DNA of 64,000 nt from Bradyrhizobium sp. LMTR 3 (GCF_001693485.1 NZ_MAXC01000012.1:248001-312000), one strand, 5' to 3'; positions 1-10,593 are shown, counted from the stretch's first letter. Program-made: numbers and translations. Notes: a model not told the origin generated them from the letters alone.

Positions 1-114
1 CCGGCTCTGCACGGAACATCAATGTCATTGAAACGTCATCGGCGTATCACATGCTGTGGGCCGCATTCCCTTAAAGTCGGCCTTGCCTCTAAAGTCGGCC
101 CTGCCTCGCTCGCG

Positions 115-2322
115 ATGGATCAAAGCCTTATGGAATTGGTACAAGCCGTTGAAATAAAAGAAAAAGAGCCGATTGCCGAGGCTCTGCCCACGATCGTCAC
201 GAGCCCGGAGCGATTCATCAATCGGGAACTATCCTGGCTGCATTTCAACCGCCGGGTGCTCGAGGAATCGGTCAATCCCGGCCATCCATTGCTGGAACGG
301 GTGCGGTTCCTGTCGATTTCGGCCAATAACCTTGATGAGTTCTTCATGGTTCGCGTCGCCGGCATCAAGGCGCAGGTCCGTGAAGGCATCGCTGAACGCA
401 GCCCCGATGGCCTGACGCCGTCCGAGCAGCTCACTCTCATCAACAAGACGGTTTCGGAACTGGCTTCCGATCAGCAGGCGATCTGGCGCGATCTGCGCAC
501 CACCCTGTCGGACGCCGGCATCATGCTGGTCGACGGCCACGACTTCACCAAGGCGGAGCGGGGCTGGCTCGAGGATCACTTCCTCCGCAGCATCTTCCCG
601 CTGCTGACGCCGCTGGCGATCGATCCCGCGCACCCGTTTCCATTCATCCCGAGCCTCGGCTTCACCATCGCGCTGCAACTGTTGCGGACTTCCGACGGCA
701 AGGCGATGAACGCGCTGATCCGCATGCCCGGCAAGATCGACCGCTTCATCCGCATGCCCAAGGACGGCGCGGTGCACCTGATCCCGCTGGAGCAGGCCAC
801 CGGCCTGTTCATCGGCCGCCTGTTCCCCGGCTACACCGTCAAGGGCCAGGGCGCTTTCCGCATCATCCGCGACTCCGAACTCGAAATCGAGGAAGAGGCC
901 GAGGATCTGGTCCGCGTGTTCGAGACTGCGCTGAAGCGGCGGCGGCGCGGTTCGGTTATCCGGCTGGAGATAGAGGCCAAGATGCCGGAAGCGTTGCGCA
1001 CCTTCGTGCAGCAGGCGCTTTCCGCCGCCGACGACGAGGTGTTTCTGGTCGACGGTGTGCTGGCGATGAACGAGCTCTCGCAGCTCACCCGGCTCGACCG
1101 GCCCGACCTCGAATTCACGCCGTATGTGCCGCGGCATCCCGAACGGGTGCGCGACCATGCCGGCGACATCTTCGCGGCGATCCGGCAAAAGGACCTGATC
1201 GTCCATCACCCCTACGAATCCTTCGACGTCGTCGTGCAGTTCCTGCAGCAAGCCGCCCGCGACCCCGACGTCGTCGCCATCAAGCAGACGCTCTACCGCA
1301 CCTCGAACAATTCGCCGATCGTGCGTGCCCTTGCCGAAGCCGCGGAGGCCGGCAAGTCCGTGACCGCGCTGATCGAGCTGAAGGCGCGGTTCGACGAAGA
1401 AGCCAACATCCGCTGGGCGCGCGATCTCGAACGCGCCGGCGTGCAGGTCGTGTACGGCTTTCTCGAACTGAAGACGCACGCCAAGCTGTCGATGGTGGTG
1501 CGGCGCGAGGGCGGCAGCCTGACGACCTATGTGCATACCGGCACCGGCAATTATCATCCGGTCACCGCGCGCATCTATACCGACCTTTCCTATTTCACGT
1601 CGGACCCGATCATCGGCCGCGACGCGGCGCGGGTGTTCAACTACATCACCGGCTATGCGGAGCCGAGCGACATCGAGCGGATGGCGGTGTCGCCGCTGAC
1701 GCTGCGCAAGCGCGTCATCGAACACATCAGAGGCGAGTCCAATCACGCTCGACACGGCAAGCCGGCGGCGATCTGGATGAAGATGAATTCGCTGGTCGAT
1801 CCCGATGTCATCGACGCGCTGTACGAGGCGTCACAGGCCGGCGTGTCGATCGAACTGGTGGTACGCGGCATCTGCTGCCTGCGGCCGGGTATTCCAGGGC
1901 TTTCCGAGAACATCCGGGTCAAGTCGATCATCGGCCGCTTCCTAGAGCACGGCCGAATCTACTGCTTTGGTATGGGGCAAGGCCTGCCCGGCCCGAAGGC
2001 GGCTGTGTATATCTCGTCCGCCGACATGATGCCGCGAAACCTCGACCGCCGCGTCGAAGTCCTCTGTCCATTGCAAAATCCCACGGTACATCAGCAGGTT
2101 CTCGAACAAATCATGGTCGCGAACCTGAAGGATACCGAGCAGAGCTGGCAGTTGTTGCCGGATGGGTCCTCAACGCGTATGAAGGCCGCGAAAGGCGAAG
2201 AGCCGTTCAACCTGCACAACTATTTCATGACGAATCCGAGCCTGTCTGGACGTGGAAAGTCTCTCAAGGAATCTTCGCCGCGCCGCCTCACGCGCCGTAC
2301 CGAGCGTCAGCAATCGTCATAA
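115..2322 (+). CDS. ppk: Polyphosphate kinase Ppk1
   Basis: Makes inorganic polyphosphate from the gamma phosphate of ATP, reversibly, through a phosphohistidine enzyme intermediate. The protein has the N-terminal segment [20 protein letters not shown] typical of Ppk1 and the histidine motif [11 protein letters not shown]. His474 there aligns with the phosphorylated His435 of the E. coli enzyme. The reading frame is open back to an ATG at 22, but the first 31 residues look non-coding in character. The ATG at 115 (MDQSLMELV) gives about 735 residues, close to alphaproteobacterial homologues. ppx starts 12 bp downstream, so the two are probably co-transcribed, and the window may begin inside the promoter region. 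Family assignment is secure; the start is inferred. Confidence 0.96.
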   Translation: MDQSLMELVQAVEIKEKEPIAEALPTIVTSPERFINRELSWLHFNRRVLEESVNPGHPLLERVRFLSISANNLDEFFMVRVAGIKAQVREGIAERSPDGLTPSEQLTLINKTVSELASDQQAIWRDLRTTLSDAGIMLVDGHDFTKAERGWLEDHFLRSIFPLLTPLAIDPAHPFPFIPSLGFTIALQLLRTSDGKAMNALIRMPGKIDRFIRMPKDGAVHLIPLEQATGLFIGRLFPGYTVKGQGAFRIIRDSELEIEEEAEDLVRVFETALKRRRRGSVIRLEIEAKMPEALRTFVQQALSAADDEVFLVDGVLAMNELSQLTRLDRPDLEFTPYVPRHPERVRDHAGDIFAAIRQKDLIVHHPYESFDVVVQFLQQAARDPDVVAIKQTLYRTSNNSPIVRALAEAAEAGKSVTALIELKARFDEEANIRWARDLERAGVQVVYGFLELKTHAKLSMVVRREGGSLTTYVHTGTGNYHPVTARIYTDLSYFTSDPIIGRDAARVFNYITGYAEPSDIERMAVSPLTLRKRVIEHIRGESNHARHGKPAAIWMKMNSLVDPDVIDALYEASQAGVSIELVVRGICCLRPGIPGLSENIRVKSIIGRFLEHGRIYCFGMGQGLPGPKAAVYISSADMMPRNLDRRVEVLCPLQNPTVHQQVLEQIMVANLKDTEQSWQLLPDGSSTRMKAAKGEEPFNLHNYFMTNPSLSGRGKSLKESSPRRLTRRTERQQSS

Positions 2323-2334
2323 CGGAGCGCCGCT

Positions 2335-3837
2335 GTGAAGCGGCAGCGCAAGCGCGCTTCCAGCGTCGCCGTCATCGACATCGGTTCGAACTCGGTTCGT
2401 CTCGTCGTCTATGAGACGATGGCGCGCAGCCTCGTCACCATCTTCAACGAAAAGGCGCTGTGTGGGCTTGGCCGCGAGGTGCAGAGCACCGGCCTGTTGG
2501 CCGAGGATGCGGTCACCAAGGCGCTGACGGCGCTACGGCGATTTCGCGCGCTGTGCCGCATCCAGCAGGTGGAGCGCGTCTTCGCCATCGCCACCGCCGC
2601 CTGCCGCGACGCCAAGAACGGTCCCGACTTCATTGCCAAGGCGGAGCGCATCTGCGGCGCGCCGATTCAGATTCTGTCCGGTCCGCGCGAGGCAAAACTG
2701 TCCGCGCTCGGCGTCATCTCCGGCATCCACAATCCCGATGGCATCGTCGGCGATCTCGGCGGCGGCTCGCTCGAACTGATCGATGTGGAGAAAAACCGGG
2801 TCCACAGCGGCGTCACGCTGCCGCTGGGAAGCCTGGCGCTGCAGGATCTGTCGGAGAAATCCTTGAAGCGCGCCGAGCGCATCGTTCGCGACGATCTGTC
2901 CGGCGTCGCCCAGCTCAAGGCCGGCCACGGCCGCACCTTCTATGCGGTCGGCGGCACCTGGCGCGCGCTGGCGCGTATTCATATCGTCCAGAGCGGCTAT
3001 CCGCTGCGCGTGATGCATGGCTATTCGTTACCTGCCGCCGACGCGCTCGATTTCGCCCGCCGCCTGCGCCGGCTGGCGGCCGCCAACATGCTCGCGGACA
3101 TCGAAGTCGTCGCGGATGCCCGGCGCCCGCTCCTGACCTATGCGGCGCTGGTGCTCGAGTACATCATCCGCGTCGGCCGGCCGAAGACGATCGTGTTTTC
3201 CACCTTTGGCGTCCGCGAAGGCCTGCTCTACGAAATGCTGCCGCCGCAGGAGCGCGCCAAGGACGGATTCATCTGCGCAGCCCAAACCCTGAATGGATTA
3301 TTGTCGCGCTCCGCACGCCACGCCGAGGAACTGGTCGCATGGACCGATCGGCTGGTGCGGGTCGTGAAGCTGCGCGAGACCGAGGAGGACCGCCGCCTGC
3401 GCCACGCCGCCTGCCTGCTTTCCGATATCGGATGGCGGGTGCACCCCGACCACCGCGGCGAGGAAACGCTGAGCCTGATCACCAACGGCAATTTCGGCTC
3501 GATCAGCCATCAGGGCCGCGCCTTTGTCGCGCTGTCGGTGTTCTATCGCTATGCGGGCTTAAGCGAAGAGAACGAGCCGCCGGAGCGCGTCCGCGGGCTG
3601 GTGCCGCCGGCGATGGATGAGCGCGCCCGCCTTCTCGGCGCGGCGTTCCGCGTCGCGCACCTGATAACGGCGGCCCGCACCGGCGTGTTACCCGCGACGC
3701 ATTTCCGCACCAGCGGCCGCAAGCTGATGCTGGTGTTCGAGCATCGCATGGTCGATCTCGTTGCCGACCGCGTCGGCAGCCGCTTCAAACAACTCGCGCG
3801 GCTCGTCGGGCGCGCTGGATCGATCGTGCGGAAGTGA
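2335..3837 (+). CDS. ppx: Exopolyphosphatase (Ppx/GppA family)
   Basis: Removes phosphate from the ends of polyphosphate chains, and family members may also hydrolyse pppGpp. The N-terminus carries the phosphate-binding motif VIDIGSNSVRLVVYE and a second motif GDLGGGSLEL, both typical of the actin-like ASKHA ATPase fold. At 500 residues it fits the long Ppx form with a C-terminal HD-like helical region. It starts with GTG 12 bp after ppk, so the pair that makes and breaks polyphosphate is probably one operon. About 75 bp of its 3' part (near 3641-3716) recurs as a decayed copy at 8192-8265. Confidence 0.94.
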   Translation: MKRQRKRASSVAVIDIGSNSVRLVVYETMARSLVTIFNEKALCGLGREVQSTGLLAEDAVTKALTALRRFRALCRIQQVERVFAIATAACRDAKNGPDFIAKAERICGAPIQILSGPREAKLSALGVISGIHNPDGIVGDLGGGSLELIDVEKNRVHSGVTLPLGSLALQDLSEKSLKRAERIVRDDLSGVAQLKAGHGRTFYAVGGTWRALARIHIVQSGYPLRVMHGYSLPAADALDFARRLRRLAAANMLADIEVVADARRPLLTYAALVLEYIIRVGRPKTIVFSTFGVREGLLYEMLPPQERAKDGFICAAQTLNGLLSRSARHAEELVAWTDRLVRVVKLRETEEDRRLRHAACLLSDIGWRVHPDHRGEETLSLITNGNFGSISHQGRAFVALSVFYRYAGLSEENEPPERVRGLVPPAMDERARLLGAAFRVAHLITAARTGVLPATHFRTSGRKLMLVFEHRMVDLVADRVGSRFKQLARLVGRAGSIVRK

Positions 3838-3953
3838 GACCGAAAAAGGCGGTGTCCACTGCCGCAGTTTCCACCTCGAGCCCGCCGTCCCGCGAACACA
3901 TCAATCGGCAAGTACAGCCGAATGAATCGGTTGAAACTAGCGCAACGCGGACG

Positions 3954-4418
3954 TCAACCTGCGAGCGCATAATCAAGAACGGTTCGCCGGATTTGATGCT
4001 GCGTGCAGATATTGAATGCGGCGGATCGATGCACGTACTCTCGAAACTGAGGCAACTCCGGCAATGAATGGCACCATTTGGTGCCGCTGCCCAATGCCCT
4101 TAGCTCCTCGTTTGGTTCGAACTCAAACGTGAGACTCAATTGCCAGATATCCTCGTCCTCCGCCTGCTCGCAACAGATAAGTTGCCGTGTCAGATTGAGC
4201 GAAAAGTGCTCGCCCGCTCCCCAGTCGTAGGTTCCCCATTGGAATAGAAGCATATCGGCGTCATCATGCTGCTCGAATACGGTGCCGCCTGCCCTACTGT
4301 CCCTGTAGAAATCGAAAAGTGCATCACAGCCGTCGACCAGACCAAGCGCGCGCTCACTTAGGCCCCTGCCGCTTAGAACTTTCTCGAATTCCTGAAGCGC
4401 ATTCCCTGCTTCGAACAT
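3954..4418 (-). CDS. Conserved hypothetical protein, 154 aa
   Basis: I do not recognise the family. The product is acidic and soluble, with no signal peptide or membrane segment and several Cys and Trp residues. A central stretch (TYDWGAGEHFSLNLTRQLI) and the ending suggest a folded protein rather than a chance frame. The start ATG at 4418 is preceded by AAGGAGCACGC, a good ribosome binding site about 5 bases away. Base composition looks visibly less GC-rich than the neighbouring genes, which hints at recent acquisition. It stands alone between ppx and the TRAP operon and is transcribed towards ppx. No function can be proposed. Confidence 0.72.
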   Translation of the reverse strand: MFEAGNALQEFEKVLSGRGLSERALGLVDGCDALFDFYRDSRAGGTVFEQHDDADMLLFQWGTYDWGAGEHFSLNLTRQLICCEQAEDEDIWQLSLTFEFEPNEELRALGSGTKWCHSLPELPQFREYVHRSAAFNICTQHQIRRTVLDYALAG

Positions 4419-4750
4419 GATGCGTGCTCCTTACCATCGACTGCGCAAGATTATAGAGAAGGAGCACTTGTGACACGATCAGCGAGTCACGTCTCATGAC
4501 GCAAGACCTAAGGAATCTTCCGCTTGCCGGGATTGCCGGGCGTTTGCGCGCTTCCTCGAACAGCCAGATGTGCTCGATACAGCGGGCGGAACAGATATCT
4601 TCCTTATGCCTGCGGGCCGCGTGAAGCTAACAGCGGTTATTGGCCTCATTCATTCTTTTATGAGCCACGAGAATGCTGATGGCGCTCGTCGCCCTTCCAC
4701 AGCTTGCCTTTCGAGCCGCGCGGACACCAACCGGCACGCACAACACCCCG
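4419..4750. other. Gene-free stretch, 332 bp
   Basis: No convincing coding frame, RNA gene or repeat is seen. It lies downstream of the leftward dctM gene and upstream of the leftward hypothetical gene, so it must hold that gene's promoter. I see no clear terminator hairpin followed by a T run. Confidence 0.5.
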
Positions 4751-6175
4751 CTACTTCTTTTTTGGTGTCAGCCAGTCTTCGTCTTCCAGGGACGGAGCCT
4801 GCTTCTGCTGCTCCAGGATTTTCTTGTACTCCTCGGGGATCACCTGACTGCGCGACGCCTCGTGCAGCGTGTGCGGGAACCAGGTCGCAATGCCGGGGAA
4901 GGCGATCATCAGCCCAACGCAGATCACCTGCAGGATCATGAACTGGAACATGCCGGCGTAAATCGTCGCGAGACTCCAGCCCTTGACCACTTGCTTGAGA
5001 TAGTACGCTGACATGGCGACCGGCGGCGACAGAAAGGCGGTCTGCAGCACCACTGCAACCAGCGCTCCGAACCATATGAGATCGATGCCCATGCCCTTCA
5101 CGACGGGGTAGAAGATCGGCAGGAACACCAGGATGATGGCTGGCCATTCGAACGGCCAACCGAGCAGGAAAATGAGCACGAGCACGACGATCAGCATGAG
5201 GCTTGGCGGCAACTGGAGGCCGAGCATCGTCTCGGTGATCCAGTTCGCCGAGCCGAGGCGAGCGAACACAGCACCGAAAATATTCGACGTGACCGCGAGC
5301 AGCAGCACCATGCTCGATGTCGCCATCGTCGAGATCAGCGCACGCTGCAGTCCGCCGAGCGAGAACCTGCCATATGCAATGGACAGGATCAGGGCACCGA
5401 CGCTGCCGATGCCGGCAGCCTCCGTCGGCGTCGCAAGCCCCCCAATGATCGAGCCAAGCGTCGCCGTGATAAGCCCGAGCAGGGGCAGCGTGCCGATGAT
5501 CACCTCGCGCGCAATGTGCCACGCCGAGTAGATCCGCTCGTCCATGGGCACCGGCGGCCCGAGTTTGGGGTTCAAGAAGGCGCGGATCATCAGATAGGCG
5601 ATGTAGGTGCTGGCCAGCAGGAAGCCCGGCCCGAAGGCTGCGGCATAGAGATCGGCGACCGAGACCCCGAGCACCGGCCCCATCACGATCAGCATCACCG
5701 ACGGGGGAATGAGAATGCCGAGCGTGCCGCCCGCGGTGATGGTGCCCGCTGAAAGCTTGGCGTCGTACCCCGCCTTGTTCATGATCGGCGAGGCCATGAT
5801 GCCAAGAACGGTGACGGCTGCGCCGACGATGCCCGTCGCCATCGCGAACACGGTCGAGGTCAGGATGACGACGAGGAAGAGCGCGCCGCGCACCGGCGCA
5901 AGCAGCATGCGGAACGCCGTAAAAAGACGCTCCATGAGCCCCGCCTGCTCGGTGATGAAGCCCATGAAGATGAACAGCGGCACGGCGGCCAGCAGTTCCT
6001 CCTTCATCATGCCGATGGTCTGGAAGTAGCCCAGTTCGAAGACTGTCCCGCCCATCCCCCAGTAGCCGAACGAAAAGGCGAGAAACAGCAATGTGAACGA
6101 GATCGGCACGCCGATGAAGATCGCTCCAAGCAGAACCAGAAGCATGATGAGGCCGATGAGCGCTTCTGCGGTCAT
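4751..6175 (-). CDS. dctM: TRAP transporter large permease, DctM-type
   Basis: The large membrane subunit of a tripartite ATP-independent periplasmic (TRAP) transporter, which moves the substrate with a sodium or proton gradient. The 474-residue protein is almost entirely hydrophobic, with about a dozen predicted helices. It has the glycine- and proline-rich re-entrant segments typical of DctM, such as ITAGGTLGILIPPSVMLIVMG. The frame is open further upstream, but the ATG at 6175 overlaps the dctQ stop codon by 4 bp (ATGA), indicating translational coupling and fixing the start. The protein ends in a charged tail (LTPKKK). Substrate cannot be read from the permease. Confidence 0.95.
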   Translation of the reverse strand: MTAEALIGLIMLLVLLGAIFIGVPISFTLLFLAFSFGYWGMGGTVFELGYFQTIGMMKEELLAAVPLFIFMGFITEQAGLMERLFTAFRMLLAPVRGALFLVVILTSTVFAMATGIVGAAVTVLGIMASPIMNKAGYDAKLSAGTITAGGTLGILIPPSVMLIVMGPVLGVSVADLYAAAFGPGFLLASTYIAYLMIRAFLNPKLGPPVPMDERIYSAWHIAREVIIGTLPLLGLITATLGSIIGGLATPTEAAGIGSVGALILSIAYGRFSLGGLQRALISTMATSSMVLLLAVTSNIFGAVFARLGSANWITETMLGLQLPPSLMLIVVLVLIFLLGWPFEWPAIILVFLPIFYPVVKGMGIDLIWFGALVAVVLQTAFLSPPVAMSAYYLKQVVKGWSLATIYAGMFQFMILQVICVGLMIAFPGIATWFPHTLHEASRSQVIPEEYKKILEQQKQAPSLEDEDWLTPKKK

Positions 6176-6735
6176 ATCTCGACCTTCTCCTTGTGCTCGA
6201 GCTCGACACCGGTGCGCATCATGTAGATGCTCTTGATCAACTCGGACACGCCCTGGATGAGCAGCAGGAAGCAGGCGAGCGGCACGACGAACTTGAACGG
6301 CCACAGCACGGGTCGCCATGGCGTCTGGTCCGAGGTCTCGTTGATCTGAAAGGCGTAGTGAAATTCGTTCCAGCTAATCAGCAACAGCATGATCAGGCTC
6401 GGGAAGAAGAAGACGATATAGGAGATCGTATCGATCCAGCCCTTCCTGCGGACGGAGAACTTCTCCCAAAAGAAGTCGGTGCGTATATGAGCGCCCTTGT
6501 GCAGCGCGTAAGCAGCGCCCAGCATGAACAGCGAGCCGTAGAGCATGTAGGTTGCGTCGTAGGCCCAAATGGTCGGCGCGTTGAACAAATAGCGCGCTGT
6601 AACCTCGTAGGCGACGGCGAGAACAAGCGGCACCGACAGCCACGAGATGATCGTGCCGGTCCGGTCGGTGAAGCCGTCGATGACCCGGATTGCAGCCAGC
6701 AGCACCGGCGACTGTCTGTCAGTTATCTCAGCCAT
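6172..6735 (-). CDS. dctQ: TRAP transporter small permease, DctQ-type
   Basis: The small four-helix membrane subunit that pairs with DctM. The 187-residue product has four hydrophobic segments and the conserved DctQ features: the ARYLFNAPTIWAYD segment after helix 1, then YALHKGAHIRTDFFWEKF. The frame extends upstream to 6924, but that part is low-complexity Arg/Ala-rich sequence. The ATG at 6735 (MAEITDRQSP) has GGGAGGG just upstream and is the likely start. It lies about 100 bp after dctP and overlaps dctM by 4 bp, in the order receptor, small permease, large permease. Confidence 0.93.
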   Translation of the reverse strand: MAEITDRQSPVLLAAIRVIDGFTDRTGTIISWLSVPLVLAVAYEVTARYLFNAPTIWAYDATYMLYGSLFMLGAAYALHKGAHIRTDFFWEKFSVRRKGWIDTISYIVFFFPSLIMLLLISWNEFHYAFQINETSDQTPWRPVLWPFKFVVPLACFLLLIQGVSELIKSIYMMRTGVELEHKEKVEI

Positions 6736-6838
6736 CCCTCCCCCTACCGCCGACGTCGCTGCGGCGCGCCTTGCGGCGCGACGCAGGCCGGCCGCGCGTG
6801 AATGGGGCGGCCGAAACCGGCCGCCCTCGGACCAAGCC

Positions 6839-7945
6839 CTATTTCTCGACGGGGAAGTAGTAATTCGCCATGAAGGAGTATGGCGGGAAATAGGACCGCT
6901 TGTACGGCACCACGGCGCTGGCATAGGCCTTCTGCGAGTCGTGCACCTTCTTGAAGAACGGGTTCTTGGCGCTCTCGGCCGCCGCGATCTCGTCCCACTT
7001 CTTGATGAAGGTCAGCAGGATCTCGGTCGGCGTGCGCAGGATCTGTACGCCGTGCTTGTCCTGCATCTCTTTCAGAGCGTCGGCGTTCTGGCGCTGCCAC
7101 TTGGTCCACCAGACGAGGAATGTCTCGTTGGCAGCCGACTTGATGATCTCCTGCTGCTGAGTGTTGAGCTCCTTCCATACGTCGCCGTTGATCACGATTT
7201 CGCCGACGGTCACGTTCTCATGCAAGCCGGGTGAATAGTGATACTTCCAGACGTTGTGGAAGCCGAGCTGCATGTCCTCGATGCCACCGACCCATTCCGC
7301 GCAATCGATCACGCCGCGCTGCGCGGAGGGAATGATTTCGCCGCCCGGCATGTTGACCACCGTGAAGCCGAGTGCCTGCCACACTTCGCCGGCCATGCCG
7401 GTCTGGCGGCATTTCATGCCCTTCATGTCCTCAACCGTCTGGATCGGCTTCTTGAACCAGCCGAACGCCTGCGGCCCAGCGGGCAGGATGGGGAACACGA
7501 CAACGTTGAGCTTGAGCTCGTTCTGATAGAACTCGTTGTAAAGATCGAGGCCGCCGCCGTGATAGAACCAGCCCATCACGTCCATGTAGTCCATGCCGAA
7601 GGTGCCGCCGGGACCGCCGGTGAACAGAATCGCGGTCTTGTTCTTGCCGGTCCAGTAGCCGGCCCACGCATGCGCTCCGTCGAGCACCTTCTTGTTGGTC
7701 GCATCCAGCACCTCGAACGCCGGCACGACTTGGCCGGCGGGCATCGCTTCGATCTTCAGCGTGCCGGCCGATAGTTTGTTCACCCGCTCTGCGAAGTAGG
7801 TGAAGTTATCATAGAGCGTAAGCGACGCCGGCCATGTGGCCTGCATCTTCAGCACCTTCGTCTGCGCCATGACGGCAGTGGTGGATCCGACGAACGCCGA
7901 TGCGATCAGGGCAACGGCGACCAATCCCAGAAACAAGCGTTTCAT
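6839..7945 (-). CDS. dctP: TRAP transporter substrate-binding protein, DctP-type
   Basis: Periplasmic receptor of the TRAP system. The start at 7945 follows GGGAGGAGATTGCTC, a strong ribosome binding site, and begins a typical signal peptide (MKRLFLGLVAVALIASAFVG) ending near VMA-Q. The mature part contains LKMQATWPASLTLYDNFTYF and GGTFGMDYMDVMGWFYHGGG, which resemble the receptor subfamily that includes TakP (2-oxo acids) and FcbT1 (4-chlorobenzoate) rather than classic C4-dicarboxylate receptors. The substrate is therefore more likely an organic or aromatic acid, but this is only by resemblance. It is the first gene of the leftward dctP-dctQ-dctM operon. No regulator lies beside it. Confidence 0.94.
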   Translation of the reverse strand: MKRLFLGLVAVALIASAFVGSTTAVMAQTKVLKMQATWPASLTLYDNFTYFAERVNKLSAGTLKIEAMPAGQVVPAFEVLDATNKKVLDGAHAWAGYWTGKNKTAILFTGGPGGTFGMDYMDVMGWFYHGGGLDLYNEFYQNELKLNVVVFPILPAGPQAFGWFKKPIQTVEDMKGMKCRQTGMAGEVWQALGFTVVNMPGGEIIPSAQRGVIDCAEWVGGIEDMQLGFHNVWKYHYSPGLHENVTVGEIVINGDVWKELNTQQQEIIKSAANETFLVWWTKWQRQNADALKEMQDKHGVQILRTPTEILLTFIKKWDEIAAAESAKNPFFKKVHDSQKAYASAVVPYKRSYFPPYSFMANYYFPVEK

Positions 7946-8479
7946 GAGCAATCTCCTCCCTTGGACAACGTGACCTTGGCGATCGCTTTTCTTTTGTTTC
8001 TTGTTAGTGGCCAAGCTTGAAACCACGTCTGCCACCATTGTGCCACCATCGCCTCAGGTTGTCATCTTGGTTTCTGGCCGCAGCGGAGCCGGCATGCTGC
8101 GCACGAACTCCAGAAGTGGAAGGCTTGCGCCGCAGCGAAAGGATCGATCTCGCCACGCGAGGCGCCGCCCGCGCTATAGCTGCACTTGCCAGCCGCCTTC
8201 CGCGTCGCACATCTGATCTCGGCGCGCACCGGCGCGTTGCCCGCGGCGCATTTCCGCATCAGTGGTCTTCATCTCTCGCCGCATACCATCCACTCTGCCC
8301 GCGACTGCAACTTTAAGAATGTGACGAGTCCGCGTAGACATCAGAAACTGTCAAAAGGGCTTTTCAGACAGAGCCTTGGCAGTACAACTCCGGATACCAG
8401 GATTAGCGGCTTGGTAACGGCCGGCTGGTATTAACGAAAGAGGCCGTCATCAAGGGGCCGCCAGCCGGAAGGTATCCCC
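7946..8479. other. Intergenic region with a ppx remnant
   Basis: A 534-bp divergent region between dctP (leftward) and the chemotaxis receptor (rightward). Apart from the ppx fragment annotated separately, I see no gene. Near 8348-8371 there is a bulged inverted repeat with arms CTGTC-AAAAG and CTTTT-CA-GACAG. The two genes must be expressed from promoters in here. Confidence 0.55.
8192..8265 (+). pseudogene. Decayed fragment of a ppx-like gene
   Basis: About 74 bp that match the intact ppx gene at 3641-3716 on the same strand, with roughly 85% identity by eye and one 3-bp gap. Translated, it reads AAFRVAHLISARTGALPAAH against AAFRVAHLITAARTGVLPAT in ppx. Similarity stops on both sides, and the frame soon runs into unrelated sequence. 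It is therefore a remnant of a duplicated or ancestral ppx copy, not a functional gene. It lies 4.5 kb from the intact gene, with the hypothetical gene and TRAP operon in between. Confidence 0.8.
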
Positions 8480-10588
8480 ATGCATTCGAAGCGCGAGGCC
8501 CTTTCGGGCACGCTCACCGTCAAGACCACCCTCGCCGTGATCGTCGGGGTGCTCGCGGTACTGGTCCTGATCTCCTGCGCCATTACCGGCGCAGATGCCT
8601 GGCGCAGCTACACGGCCGCCGTCCGCGTTGCCGAGGTGAATGCAAACGCCGATCACCTGCTCAAGGGATTGGAGAACATTCAGCTTGAACGCGGTCAGAC
8701 CAATACGGCCCTGCAGGCGCCTGCCCCGGCAAATGCTCAGACCGGCGAAGTGATCCAGAAGCGGCGTTCGCAGGGCGATGCCGTGCTGGCGCCGGCGCTC
8801 CGGGAGATTGCCGCCACCGCGACGCCGGAAGGCAAGAAGCTGATTACCGACGTCGAGCAGGCCTATGAACGCGTCAGGCAGCTCCGCCGCAGCGCCGATT
8901 CCGCCCTTCAAATTCCGAAGGAGCAGCGCGATGCCGAACTGCTCAAATCCTGGTACCCGGCCGTCTCGGACCTCCTGACCCGGATTCAATCGCTCTGGAC
9001 CATTGCCTCGCGCGAAATCAGCAGGGAGGACGCCATCGTCGGCGAGCTTACGATGGTCAAGCAGAGCGCCTTCCTGATGCGCGAATATGCCGGCCGCGAA
9101 CGCGCCGTTCACGCCGGCAACATCTCGGCCGGCCGCGCGCTATCGACCGATCAGCAGCGTGACATCGCCAATTGGCGCGGGCAGGTGCAGTCGAACTGGC
9201 AGACGATACGCGATCTAACCTCTGGTGCGGCGTCGCCGCTTGTGTCTGCCGTTGCCGCCGCCGAGCAAAACTTCCTCGGCAATTTCAAGGCTCAAACCGA
9301 TACGATCTACAAGGCAGGCATCGCGGGCGCCGGCTATCCGATGACGGTCCAGCAATGGTACGACGCGTCGAACCCCGCGCTGGAATCCATCGTCCGGATC
9401 AAGGATGCCGCGGTCGAAGTCACCAATGTCCACGCGGCGGCCAAGGCTGCGGCGGCAAGAACCCAGCTCATTCTCGTCGCCCTCGTCACGCTGCTCGGTA
9501 TCGTTGTCGGCATGGGGTCGATCTGGGTACTGTCCAGGCGCGTGATCCGCCCCTTGACCGCCATGACGGCCGCCATGCAGCGCCTCGCCGGCGGCGATCT
9601 GTCGATCGACATTCCTGCGCTGGCGCGGGCTGATGAGGTTGGCGAGATGGCGCGGTCGGTCGCGGTCTTCCGCGACAATGCCGTCAGGGCGAACGCACTG
9701 GCTGCCGAACAGCGAGCGGAACAACAGAAGAAAGAGCAACGTCAACAGGTGATGGAGACGCTGACTTCAGGCTTCGACCAGAGCGCCAGCCGCGTGCTCG
9801 ATGCCGTCGCGACATCGATCGTCGAAATGCGCGCCACCGCCGAAAGAATGGCGGCGGTCGCAACCGAAAATACCAACAAGGCCTCGGCCGTGGCATCGGG
9901 CGCGCAGGAAACGTCGAGCAACGTCCAGACGGTGGCCACCGCCACGGAAGAGCTGTCCGCTTCCGTCACCGAGATCAGCCGGCAGGTCAGCCAGTCGGCG
10001 GCGATCGCGGCAAAGGCCGTGCAGGAAGCACAGGGCACCAACGCCGAAATTCAGGGCCTCGCGGCGATGGCGCAGCGGATCGGCGACATCGTCAAGCTGA
10101 TCAACAACATCGCCTCGCAGACCAATCTGCTGGCGCTCAATGCCACCATCGAAGCGGCGCGTGCCGGCGACAGCGGCAGGGGCTTTGCCGTGGTCGCGGC
10201 CGAGGTCAAGAGCCTGGCCGAGCAGACGTCAAAAGCCACCGAGGAGATCGCGTCACAGATATCGGCGATCCAGGGAGCCACGCAGAAATCCGTCGTCTCG
10301 ATCGAGGCGATCGGCAAGACCATCGGCGAAATCAGCGAGATCGCAACAACCATCGCCTCTGCGATCGAGCAACAGGGCGCGGCGACCCAGGAGATCGCGC
10401 GCAATGTGCAACAGGCTGCGGCCGGCACCCAGGAAGTGTCCGCCAATGTCGGCGGCGTCACCGAGGGCGCGGCAGCGACTGGCGCAGCGGCAAGCCAGGT
10501 CGAGACCGCCGCCGGCAATCTGTCGCGGCAGTCGCAGCAATTGCGCGAGCAGGTCGACGCGTTTCTTGGTCAGGTGCGCGCGGCATAG
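8480..10588 (+). CDS. Methyl-accepting chemotaxis protein
   Basis: A transmembrane receptor that signals through CheW/CheA to the flagellar motor. The 702 residues begin with a membrane helix (about 14-36), then a periplasmic sensor of about 290 residues that is mostly helical, a second helix (about 330-352), a HAMP linker starting [20 protein letters not shown], and a long coiled-coil signalling domain. The hairpin tip [20 protein letters not shown] is the family hallmark. There is no CheR-binding pentapeptide at the C-terminus. The ligand is unknown; the TRAP operon upstream is divergent, so a shared substrate is possible but unproven. The start has GGAAGGT about 7 bases before the ATG. Confidence 0.95.
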   Translation: MHSKREALSGTLTVKTTLAVIVGVLAVLVLISCAITGADAWRSYTAAVRVAEVNANADHLLKGLENIQLERGQTNTALQAPAPANAQTGEVIQKRRSQGDAVLAPALREIAATATPEGKKLITDVEQAYERVRQLRRSADSALQIPKEQRDAELLKSWYPAVSDLLTRIQSLWTIASREISREDAIVGELTMVKQSAFLMREYAGRERAVHAGNISAGRALSTDQQRDIANWRGQVQSNWQTIRDLTSGAASPLVSAVAAAEQNFLGNFKAQTDTIYKAGIAGAGYPMTVQQWYDASNPALESIVRIKDAAVEVTNVHAAAKAAAARTQLILVALVTLLGIVVGMGSIWVLSRRVIRPLTAMTAAMQRLAGGDLSIDIPALARADEVGEMARSVAVFRDNAVRANALAAEQRAEQQKKEQRQQVMETLTSGFDQSASRVLDAVATSIVEMRATAERMAAVATENTNKASAVASGAQETSSNVQTVATATEELSASVTEISRQVSQSAAIAAKAVQEAQGTNAEIQGLAAMAQRIGDIVKLINNIASQTNLLALNATIEAARAGDSGRGFAVVAAEVKSLAEQTSKATEEIASQISAIQGATQKSVVSIEAIGKTIGEISEIATTIASAIEQQGAATQEIARNVQQAAAGTQEVSANVGGVTEGAAATGAAASQVETAAGNLSRQSQQLREQVDAFLGQVRAA

Positions 10589-10593
10589 GCTGG

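Noticed and set aside
229..1755. Long open frame of 508 codons on the minus strand
   Set aside because: It is antisense to ppk, rich in Arg/Gly/His and matches no family; a by-product of high-GC third positions.
2460..3620. 386-codon plus-strand frame
   Set aside because: Lies inside ppx in another frame, with Arg/Ala/Pro-rich composition unlike a protein.
4650..6209. 519-codon minus-strand frame
   Set aside because: Out-of-frame shadow of dctM; no hydrophobic pattern or family blocks.
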